Assembly (NCBI GenBank): GCA_020853655.1
Contig: JADYYL010000079.1
Coordinates: 1-15,563 of the forward strand
Length of the DNA stretch: 15,563 bases
Direction of reading: 5' to 3'
From: Deltaproteobacteria bacterium
GTDB lineage: Bacteria > Bdellovibrionota_C > UBA2361 > SZUA-149 > JADYYL01
The notes below the pieces were generated by a model. That model saw only the letters and a list, made by a program, of their open reading frames with translations. It searched no databases and was not told the origin of the DNA. Positions 7,808-13,607 of this stretch are shown here, one piece after another. A program made the translations under genes and the position numbers. Every line of letters starts with the position of its first letter. The stretch's first letter is position 1.

Positions 7808-8958
7808 TCGAGTTACAGCTGACCGACCGAGCGGAGAAGCTGCGAATCGAGATCGCACGGTTCCTTGCTTCCCATCCTCCTCCGATTATTCCTCCTCGCG
7901 CCGGGCTGACGGCATTCGTCGATATCTCGAGAGAGTGGCAGCGTCGGCTCGCCGCCGAGCGGTTCGTGGGTGTCCATTTCCCTCACGAGTTCGGGGGGCG
8001 CGGCTACTCGATCTTGGAAGAAGCTGTCATCCAAGAGGAGCTCGCTCGGCAGAGATCGCCACAGCTCGTCGGGCTCTTTGGTCTCACGATGGTGGGGCCC
8101 GTGCTCCTCAAGCATGGCAGTGACGAGCAGAAGCGGGCGTATCTGAGCAGGATACTTTCGGCCGAAGACTTGTGGTGTCAGGGGTTCAGCGAGCCGGAGG
8201 CGGGGAGCGACCTCGCCTCGCTTCGTACGACGGCGGAACTTCAGCAAGGGAAGTGGTCTGTCTCTGGCCAGAAAGTGTGGACCAGCTTCGCGCAATACGC
8301 GCGCTATTGTTTCATGCTCGTTCGGACCGACCCGCAAGCCGCGCGTCACCGAGGGCTCACGTACATGCTCGTGGATATGTCCACTCCCGGAATCACCATC
8401 CGACCGCTGAAGCAGATTACCGGAGAAGAAGAGTTCAACGAGCTTTTTCTCGACTCCGTCTCTGTGCCTGAAGAGCAAGTCGTGGGGAAACCTGGGGACG
8501 GATGGGAGATTGCCATCTCCACGCTGATGTTCGAGCGCGTGGTGCTCACATTCGCGCGTCACCTGCAGTCAGAGCAGGCGCTGAGCGAGATCGCCGACTT
8601 GCTCCGAGAGCGTAGCGCTGGGGAGAAGGAGCAGGAAATATTCGGCCGCCTCATTGCTCGAAGTATGGCGGTGAGGGCGCTCGCGCTCAGCCATCTCGTC
8701 AATTACTCGGAGAAGCCTCCTGGCCCCGAGGGATCGCTGGATAAGCTGTCGTGGAGCGAAACGTTTCAAGAGATCTGTCGGTTCGCCCTTCAGCTCCTTG
8801 GGCCGAGGGCGGGTATTCTCAGCGGTTCATCCGCACATCTCGGTGGCGAGTTCGCGCACCGCTACCTCTATTCTCGAGGACGAACCATCGCCGCGGGCAC
8901 CTCCGAGATCCAGCGCAGCATCATCGCCGAGCGAATTCTCGGCCTCCCTAGGAAATAG
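7804..8958 (+). CDS. Acyl-CoA dehydrogenase family protein
   Basis: This is a 384-residue flavoprotein of the acyl-CoA dehydrogenase superfamily. The N-terminal helical domain includes FPHEFGGRGYSILEEAVIQEELAR. The beta-domain FAD/substrate signature is CQGFSEPEAGSDLASLRT, and KVWTSFAQYARYCFMLVRTD follows. The C-terminal helical domain ends in AAGTSEIQRSIIAERILGLPR. It should oxidise an acyl-CoA to the 2,3-enoyl-CoA, passing electrons to ETF; the substrate is unknown. The usual C-terminal catalytic glutamate (YEGT in medium-chain enzymes) is replaced by alanine (AAGT), so the base is probably Glu244 in MFERV, as in isovaleryl-CoA-type enzymes. The GTG start at 7804 overlaps the opcA stop in GTGA, indicating translational coupling. 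Why it is coupled to opcA is unclear. Confidence 0.93.
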   Translation: MIELQLTDRAEKLRIEIARFLASHPPPIIPPRAGLTAFVDISREWQRRLAAERFVGVHFPHEFGGRGYSILEEAVIQEELARQRSPQLVGLFGLTMVGPVLLKHGSDEQKRAYLSRILSAEDLWCQGFSEPEAGSDLASLRTTAELQQGKWSVSGQKVWTSFAQYARYCFMLVRTDPQAARHRGLTYMLVDMSTPGITIRPLKQITGEEEFNELFLDSVSVPEEQVVGKPGDGWEIAISTLMFERVVLTFARHLQSEQALSEIADLLRERSAGEKEQEIFGRLIARSMAVRALALSHLVNYSEKPPGPEGSLDKLSWSETFQEICRFALQLLGPRAGILSGSSAHLGGEFAHRYLYSRGRTIAAGTSEIQRSIIAERILGLPRK

Positions 8959-9011
8959 ACGCCGCGAATCATCGACCGATCGGAAGGAAGGTAGGGTGGG
9001 AGTCACGCCCG

Positions 9012-9596
9012 TTACGAAGACGCGGGCTTTCGGAATGTAATGACCATCTCTCCAACGCCGATACCGAACTTCGACATCTTTGTTCGGTTAATCATGACGC
9101 CGTCTTCCTGGAGATACATCCAGTCGTCCATTGTGATGTTATAGGTCGACCCCTTCACCGGAACTTGAAGCACGTAGCTCCATCGGACGACCGATCCAAA
9201 CTGTCGGCCCTGCCCGGAACCCACGACATCGGATGCGGTTGCGTCGTAGCTGTGTTCGTCGAGTCGTCGCACATTCCATTGTCGCGTCAGTCTCTCGCCA
9301 TCGAGGAAAGTAAAGTATTCGTCGAGCGTGAAAACATCGCCGTTCTGTTTGCCGTGCATTTCGACAACAAACTGACGCCGCACCTCACCGCCACGGGTAA
9401 AGATGATGCCATACCCTTTCGTTTCACCTGCGAAGTACTTCTCGAACTCGAGAGCGGGGGTTGATCCTGCGAAACTTTCCGGTTTCATCGTGCTACACCC
9501 TGTTCCCAACCATGAGATAAAAAAGAGCGCTGCCAACGTCCGGGACGCTCGGAGTCGACGGCGGTGAGTGAGTTGTTCGACGAAACGTGTCCACAT
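9012..9596 (-). CDS. DUF3833 family putative lipoprotein
   Basis: The recognised core matches DUF3833: EKYFAGETKGYGIIFTRGG, RRQFVVEMHGKQNGDVFTLDEYF, DATASDVVGSGQG, DDWMYLQEDGVMINRTKMSKFGIGVGEM. The frame is open back to 9689, but the ATG at 9594-9596 is preferred. GGAG lies 9 bases upstream, and the product then begins MWTRFVEQ, with basic residues, a hydrophobic stretch LAALFFISWLG and a cysteine (LGTGC), i.e. a lipoprotein-type signal. The residue at lipobox position -3 is Gly rather than the usual Leu, so lipidation is probable, not certain. The function of DUF3833 is not established. The family is repeatedly found beside LitR/CarH photoreceptors and ChrR-controlled lipid genes. Here it is co-directional with and 166 bases downstream of the cobalamin-binding regulator. 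It converges on the acyl-CoA dehydrogenase gene with only 53 bases between them and no clear terminator. Confidence 0.85.
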   Translation of the reverse strand: MWTRFVEQLTHRRRLRASRTLAALFFISWLGTGCSTMKPESFAGSTPALEFEKYFAGETKGYGIIFTRGGEVRRQFVVEMHGKQNGDVFTLDEYFTFLDGERLTRQWNVRRLDEHSYDATASDVVGSGQGRQFGSVVRWSYVLQVPVKGSTYNITMDDWMYLQEDGVMINRTKMSKFGIGVGEMVITFRKPASS

Positions 9597-9762
9597 AATC
9601 AACATCTCCAATTGTCTGGTCACCCATCTTTCGCTCGCGCGTGATCGCGGCGAGTGGCACGCCATCGTCGCAGACCGGCTGTACCTCATGCCTCCGAGGT
9701 TCGACGATCTGCTGCTTCGGGACTACTATGCCCATATCGAGATTCTCATGGATGAATCGCGA

Positions 9763-10659
9763 TCATGCCCCGTCTCCGCTGGGGCGAAGCATTTGCTCGA
9801 GTGTCAGCCCGAGGGAGGTTCCGAGCTTGAGGAGCACTCCGATACTGACGTTCTGCTTTCCCCCTTCCACGGCGCTAATGTAGGCGCGATCGAGATCCGA
9901 GCTGTCCGCCAACTCGCGTTGACTGAGCTTGAGCTCCTTTCGTCTCGCTCGAATGTTTCCACCTATTGTCGCTAAGATTTGTTCGAGTTCGGTCGCGCTG
10001 CCATGAACTCCACAGAGTTTTCGTGCGAGCTCGACTGCTTGAGTTGGCGAGCTCGCGATCGCGGCGCCCGAAATCTTGCTCGAAGAGGGGGACGTTCGAA
10101 AACCACGCCCTCCAGCGATGATCTTTGGCGGAGTCTCCATCTTGCTGGTCCTCGCGATGACCTGCTTCAACATCTCGATATCGGATTCAAACGTTACCGA
10201 GAAGATCAGCGCATCGGGCTTCGCTTTCTCCAGATATGTGATGAGGTCATCTAGCGGAGGGCTTGCGCCGAGGAAGTCGACGTTCCAACCGTCGTGAACA
10301 AAGTAGTCCGCCACCATTCGAGCGCCGAGCCAGTGTTGGTCGCCGCTGAGCGATCCGACGGTGCATCGCTTGCCGAGCGGTGGCTTTGGCTTCATCACCG
10401 CTCGAAGCCGATTCATCTGTTCAATCGAAATCTGGGTCGAGAGATGTTCCTCCGAGATACTGATCTCGCCGTCCGCCCATCGCGTGCCGACGGACTCTTG
10501 TCCTGGGACAATCACCCGCTCGTAGATCTCCAGAGGGTGCGCGCCTGACTGTAGGACGGCGTTAATAGCGTTCGCCGCTTCGTGCGTGGACCGGTCGAGA
10601 AGCGCTCGTTCGTAAAGTCTCTGGGCTGTTCGGAAAAGATCGGGGCCTGAATCGCTCAT
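9763..10659 (-). CDS. CarH/LitR-like cobalamin-binding transcriptional regulator with C-terminal XRE helix-turn-helix
   Basis: This 298-residue protein has two modules. Residues about 8-90 form a B12-binding_2 helical bundle. It contains W61-x9-E71-H72, the CarH photoreceptor motif in which Trp and Glu-His cap adenosylcobalamin's upper face. Residues about 97-216 are the Rossmann-like B12 domain, with D107-x-H109-x2-G112 (His109 expected as lower axial cobalt ligand) and a later Gly-Gly in IIAGGRGF. Residues about 230-292 are a Cro/cI/XRE helix-turn-helix: NIRARRKELKLSQRELADSS, then YISAVEGGKQNVS and LLKLGTSLGLTLEQML. CarH and LitR carry an N-terminal MerR-type domain instead, so the DNA-binding module is of a different class and at the other end. 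The ATG at 10657-10659 follows GGGTGG. Role inferred: B12-dependent, probably light-sensitive repressor or activator of the neighbouring DUF3833 gene and the divergent lipid operon. Sensing of B12 supply alone is the alternative. Confidence 0.88.
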   Translation of the reverse strand: MSDSGPDLFRTAQRLYERALLDRSTHEAANAINAVLQSGAHPLEIYERVIVPGQESVGTRWADGEISISEEHLSTQISIEQMNRLRAVMKPKPPLGKRCTVGSLSGDQHWLGARMVADYFVHDGWNVDFLGASPPLDDLITYLEKAKPDALIFSVTFESDIEMLKQVIARTSKMETPPKIIAGGRGFRTSPSSSKISGAAIASSPTQAVELARKLCGVHGSATELEQILATIGGNIRARRKELKLSQRELADSSDLDRAYISAVEGGKQNVSIGVLLKLGTSLGLTLEQMLRPSGDGA

Positions 10660-10707
10660 AATCCACCCGTCAGTTAGCAGTTGTCTATAACCATCAAAGT
10701 CTGCCTT

Positions 10708-10721
10708 CTACACTAGTATAG
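10708..10721. promoter_or_regulatory. Candidate operator: 14-bp near-palindrome
   Basis: CTACACTAGTATAG is symmetrical at 12 of 14 positions around the perfect core ACTAGT (pattern CTAYACTAGTRTAG). It lies 48 bases upstream of the regulator's start codon and 111 bases before the divergent ATG at 10833. Size and symmetry suit a dimeric XRE-type helix-turn-helix. Confidence 0.4.
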
Positions 10722-10754
10722 TCAATCAAAACGAAATTTGGTAGTCTAGAGTCA
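10717..10754 (+). repeat. Direct repeat TA(T/G)AGTCA, 30-base spacing
   Basis: TATAGTCA (10717-10724) and TAGAGTCA (10747-10754) differ at one base and start exactly 30 bases apart, close to three helical turns. The first copy overlaps the right half of the near-palindrome at 10708-10721. The pair may be half-sites on the same DNA face. Confidence 0.3.
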
Positions 10755-10832
10755 TAACAATGATGAAAAGCGATGACTGAAAACAGCAAATTTGTGGGTC
10801 CTGTGTGGCGTGAGCGTAACCCGGGAGATCCG

Positions 10833-12077
10833 ATGCGCCTTGCTGTCGTCGGAGGGGGAGTTGCAGGGATCGTCGCTGCAAACCTTTTGCAGGCGCACCA
10901 CGACGTCACGCTCCTTGAGGCGGATACTCGGCTCGGAGGGCACACCAATACCGTCTCTGTTGACGGCCAGGCGCTTGATACCGGCTTCATCGTGCTGAAC
11001 GATCAGACCTACCCGCTGTTTACCAAGTTTTTGGCCGATTTGGGTGTCGGCACCAGAACGAGTGACATGTCGTTCGGATACGAAAATGAGCTGAATGGAT
11101 TGCTGTATGCGGGAACGTCGCTCAACGGTTTGTTCGCGCAGCGGAGCAATATCTTCTCTCCCAGTTTCTATCGGTTCCTTCTCGAGCTCGTCAGATTCTG
11201 CCGGATCGGCAAGGAACAGCTGAAAGACGGGGGATCGGCGGAACAGCTCTCACTCGATCGCTTTCTTGAGAGATATCGATTCTCTCCAGGACTTCGCGAC
11301 GAGTATCTCTATCCGATCGCGGGGGCGATCTGGTCCGCTCCGATGGGCGCCATGGGGGATTTCCCCGCGGCCACTCTCCTTCGATTCTTTGCGAATCACG
11401 GCCTTCTTTCTCTTCGTGACCGTCCGCGGTGGCAGACCGTTGTCGGAGGTAGTCGGAGCTATATCAGAGCCTTCGAAGCGCGTTTCCGGGGAACGATTCT
11501 CGTTGGATCACCGGTTGAGTCTCTTCGGGAAGAGGGGAACTCCGTCGTGCTGAATGTGCGGAATCAGGCTCCGCTGAGGTACGACGCGGTGGTCATCGCC
11601 TCACATGCGGACCAGGCTCTTCGGATGATCTCGGATCCGAGCGAAGAAGAACGGGAGGTTCTCGGCGCTTGGAGCTACCACGCGAATCACACGGTACTCC
11701 ATACCGATACAAGTGTATTGCCCCGCAGCAAGCGCGCGTGGGCCTCTTGGAACGCGGTCCGGCGAGCAAATGCGCCGGAAGAAGTTGTCGTGAGTTACCA
11801 TCTCAATCGTCTGCAGGGAATTGTCTCGGACAAGGACTACGTGGTCACGCTCAACTCTGCCGCAGAGATAGACGAGCGTAAGGTTCTGCAACGGTTTCAA
11901 TACGAACATCCCGGCTACGATGCTCGGGCCATTCGAGCGCAATCGCGTCTTCCCGCGCTCCAGGGCGCACACCGACGTTACTTCTGCGGCAGCTACTTCG
12001 GCTATGGATTCCATGAGGACGCCGTTCGATCTGCCGTCGATGTTGCCGCTCTATTTGGGGTTGAGAATGCGCGGTAA
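10833..12077 (+). CDS. FAD/NAD(P)-binding amine-oxidase-like protein
   Basis: This is a 414-residue flavoprotein. It opens directly with the dinucleotide-binding fold: VVGGGVAGIVAANLLQ (G7-x-G9-x2-G12), followed by Glu29 of VTLLEAD for the ribose and the RLGGHTNTV motif of the amine-oxidase/phytoene-desaturase clan. The C-terminus has the subfamily hallmark FCGSYFGYGFHEDAVRSA. The ATG at 10833 is chosen over the in-frame ATG at 10773 because GGGAG lies just upstream and the Rossmann strand then starts at residue 3. The reaction is unknown. Homologues lie beside DUF1365 and cyclopropane-fatty-acid-synthase-like genes in LitR and ChrR regulons and are thought to act on membrane fatty acyl chains. 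It is the first gene of the operon divergent from the cobalamin regulator; its end overlaps DUF1365 by 11 bases. Confidence 0.9.
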   Translation: MRLAVVGGGVAGIVAANLLQAHHDVTLLEADTRLGGHTNTVSVDGQALDTGFIVLNDQTYPLFTKFLADLGVGTRTSDMSFGYENELNGLLYAGTSLNGLFAQRSNIFSPSFYRFLLELVRFCRIGKEQLKDGGSAEQLSLDRFLERYRFSPGLRDEYLYPIAGAIWSAPMGAMGDFPAATLLRFFANHGLLSLRDRPRWQTVVGGSRSYIRAFEARFRGTILVGSPVESLREEGNSVVLNVRNQAPLRYDAVVIASHADQALRMISDPSEEEREVLGAWSYHANHTVLHTDTSVLPRSKRAWASWNAVRRANAPEEVVVSYHLNRLQGIVSDKDYVVTLNSAAEIDERKVLQRFQYEHPGYDARAIRAQSRLPALQGAHRRYFCGSYFGYGFHEDAVRSAVDVAALFGVENAR

Positions 12078-12861
12078 GCTCTTCGTCACTAAAGTTGAGC
12101 ATTGCCGCCTTGAGCCAGTCATTCATCGGTTCCAATACCCGACGCTCTCCTACCTGGTCACGCTCACAGTTGCGAATCCCTTTGGTCCGGTTCGGCGCAA
12201 CGCGCGAGGAATGTTTTCGCTATGGGACGACGATCACTTTCCGGGTAGGAAAGGTTCGATTCTCGAACGCCTCCTTAGTTACTTAACGGACCTCGGGCAC
12301 TCCGCAAGCTGGACACGTGTGGAGATGCTCACGGCTCCCCGATTTCTTGGCTACGTCTTTAATCCCGTCACGTTCTATCTCTGCTACGACGATGACTCGG
12401 TCCGTCCGAGATTGTGTGTGGCCGAAGTGAACAATACATTCGGAGACACTCATATTTATGTGACGGAAGCGGATGCCGAGAATGAAAGTCGGCGTGTGCC
12501 ACTCTTTCACGCGAGCAAACAATTTCACGTCTCCCCGTTCTACGATCGGACCGGCGACTATCGTTTCACGGTCGAACGAACGAGGGATTGGATAGAGATC
12601 CATGTGAATATGGAAAAGGATGGGCGCACGGTATTCACGTCCAGCGTCGCCGGTTCGCCAACCGAAGAACCTCTCACGGGGCGCGCCGCGTTCCTTGCGG
12701 GGGTGCGTTACGGATGGCTGACGTTTCCTCGAATCTCCTGGCAGGCCGCAATACTTCGCTTCCATCGTAAGCTTCCGGTTTACTCACGGCCCGAGCCGAT
12801 GAGTCGGCATACCATTCGCTCGCGCCACCAGCCCGTCCCTATGCAGTCTGCAGCTGAATGA
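12067..12861 (+). CDS. DUF1365 domain-containing protein
   Basis: This 264-residue protein carries the DUF1365 landmarks: the N-terminal HRFQYPTLSYLV (about 20-31) and FSLWDDDHF. RFLGYVFNPVTFYLCYD follows, with N99-P100, then AEVNNTFGDTHIYV (119-132) and KQFHVSPFYDRTGDYRF (from 151). The frame is open upstream to 11920, but that part overlaps the FAD gene in another frame. The ATG at 12067 gives the family-typical N-terminus just before the conserved region, with GGGG a few bases upstream, and an 11-base overlap with the previous stop, which implies coupling. The biochemical function of DUF1365 is not firmly known. It almost always follows the FAD oxidoreductase seen here, and often precedes a CFA-synthase-like methyltransferase, which is absent from this window. 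Confidence 0.88.
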   Translation: MRGKLFVTKVEHCRLEPVIHRFQYPTLSYLVTLTVANPFGPVRRNARGMFSLWDDDHFPGRKGSILERLLSYLTDLGHSASWTRVEMLTAPRFLGYVFNPVTFYLCYDDDSVRPRLCVAEVNNTFGDTHIYVTEADAENESRRVPLFHASKQFHVSPFYDRTGDYRFTVERTRDWIEIHVNMEKDGRTVFTSSVAGSPTEEPLTGRAAFLAGVRYGWLTFPRISWQAAILRFHRKLPVYSRPEPMSRHTIRSRHQPVPMQSAAE

Positions 12862-12867
12862 GGTTCT

Positions 12868-13338
12868 ATGCTCCACTGTCTTCGCTCGAAACAGATCCTT
12901 GGAATCCCGGTCGATGAGGCGTGGAAGTATTTCTCCGATCCTTACAACCTTGCGAACATCACGCCCCCCGCGTTATCGTTTAAGGTCACGAGTCCCCAGC
13001 TGCCAGAGATGTACCCGGGGTTGATCATTAGTTATGAGGTGCGTCCGTTACTCGGAATACCGATGACGTGGGTCACCGAAATCACCCATGTGATTTCGGG
13101 ACACTCCTTCGTCGACGAGCAGCGTGTTGGGCCGTACCGCATGTGGCACCACGAGCATTTCTTTCGGGAATGCGCGGATGGCACAGAAATTGAGGACGTC
13201 GTGCACTACGTGATCGGGGCATTCGTGCTGGACCCGGTCATTCATCGATATGTTGTTGGCCCGAGAGTGCAGCAGATCTTCGATTACCGTCGCAAGCGAC
13301 TCGAGGAACTCTTTCCGGCGCGCAAACGGAATGAATGA
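12868..13338 (+). CDS. SRPBCC (START-like) family protein
   Basis: This 156-residue protein has the helix-grip signature of the SRPBCC superfamily. EAWKYFSDPYNLANITPPALSFKVTS (about 16-42) contains the motif [FW]-S-D-P-x-N-L-x-x-I-T-P-P. A beta strand around GLIISYEVRPLLGIPMTWVTEI follows, then FVDEQRVGPYRMWHHEHFF and a C-terminal helix VQQIFDYRRKRLEELFP. Such proteins bind hydrophobic ligands in a cavity; the ligand here is unknown, and a lipid or polyisoprenoid is plausible from context. TGAGG lies 5 bases before the ATG, and only 6 bases separate it from the DUF1365 stop, so it is the third gene of one operon. There is no signal peptide. It occupies the place where a cyclopropane-fatty-acid-synthase-like gene often sits in related clusters. 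Confidence 0.87.
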   Translation: MLHCLRSKQILGIPVDEAWKYFSDPYNLANITPPALSFKVTSPQLPEMYPGLIISYEVRPLLGIPMTWVTEITHVISGHSFVDEQRVGPYRMWHHEHFFRECADGTEIEDVVHYVIGAFVLDPVIHRYVVGPRVQQIFDYRRKRLEELFPARKRNE

Positions 13339-13472
13339 CGAAGAAGCGAGGCGGCACTTCGATGCCGACCGAGCAAGCTCTTCGAAGCCCTCTCGGAGAG
13401 AAGGAAGCTGTGATGAAGTATCCGAAGCTCTCTCGAGCATTGAACGTTTGCTTGTAGAGTTGAATGCTCTCG

Positions 13473-13493
13473 CAAACGCCAGGATGGCGTTTG
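13473..13493. terminator. Hairpin 1 of four after the SRPBCC gene
   Basis: CAAACGCC (13473-13480) and GGCGTTTG (13486-13493) pair perfectly, with loop aggat. No T-tract follows on either strand. Confidence 0.45.
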
Positions 13494-13494
13494 T

Positions 13495-13516
13495 CGGACG
13501 CGATAGATCGCGTCCG
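13495..13516. terminator. Hairpin 2 of four
   Basis: CGGACGCGA (13495-13503) pairs with TCGCGTCCG (13508-13516) around the 4-base loop taga. It begins two bases after hairpin 1. Confidence 0.45.
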
Positions 13517-13521
13517 CAACG

Positions 13522-13554
13522 TTTCCAACGAATCCTGGATGGATTCGTTGGAAA
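13522..13554. terminator. Hairpin 3 of four, 14-bp perfect stem
   Basis: TTTCCAACGAATCC (13522-13535) pairs exactly with GGATTCGTTGGAAA (13541-13554), loop tggat. In the plus direction the A-rich/T-rich flanks resemble a bidirectional terminator more than the other hairpins do. Confidence 0.5.
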
Positions 13555-13564
13555 TCAAGAATCA

Positions 13565-13607
13565 AGAGCGTTTGACAATTCCGCTACCGAGAATTGTTAA
13601 ACGCTCT
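13565..13607. terminator. Hairpin 4 of four, about 17-bp stem, overlapping a stop codon
   Basis: AGAGCGTTT-g-ACAATTC (13565-13581) pairs with GAATTGT-t-AAACGCTCT (13591-13607), including one G-T wobble, around a 9-base loop. Its right arm overlaps the stop codon (13606-13608) of the minus-strand gene. Read on the minus strand it is followed by TTGATTCTTGATTT, a loose T-rich run, so it most likely terminates that gene. Confidence 0.6.

Larger units (their letters stand above)
10660..10832. promoter_or_regulatory. Divergent promoter/operator region between the B12 regulator and the FAD-enzyme operon
   Basis: This 173-base AT-rich region must contain both divergent promoters, but no textbook -35/-10 pair is clear on either strand. 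It contains a near-palindrome at 10708-10721 and a direct repeat at 10717/10747 (listed separately), making it the natural target for the adjacent XRE-type regulator. Confidence 0.55.

Noticed and set aside
7813..8562. Long minus-strand ORF (249 aa) opposite the acyl-CoA dehydrogenase
   Set aside because: It is antisense to a strongly conserved coding sequence and carries no recognisable protein features; an artefact of GC-biased codon use.
10773..10832. Longer start (ATG at 10773) for the FAD enzyme
   Set aside because: No ribosome site precedes it and the extra 20 residues lie before the Rossmann strand, which normally begins within a few residues of the start; the ATG at 10833 has GGGAG upstream.
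10660..10832. Cobalamin riboswitch, suggested by the B12 regulator next door
   Set aside because: The region is too short and AT-rich, and no B12-box-like conserved sequence or pseudoknot elements are visible.
11920..12066. N-terminal extension of DUF1365 by 49 residues
   Set aside because: It overlaps the conserved C-terminus of the FAD enzyme in another frame and adds sequence unlike DUF1365.
13331..13600. ORF of 89 codons starting at an ATG that overlaps the SRPBCC stop, suggesting a coupled fourth gene
   Set aside because: Its second half consists entirely of the four hairpins, which explains the sequence better; the start overlap is likely chance. A short coding part before 13470 cannot be fully excluded.
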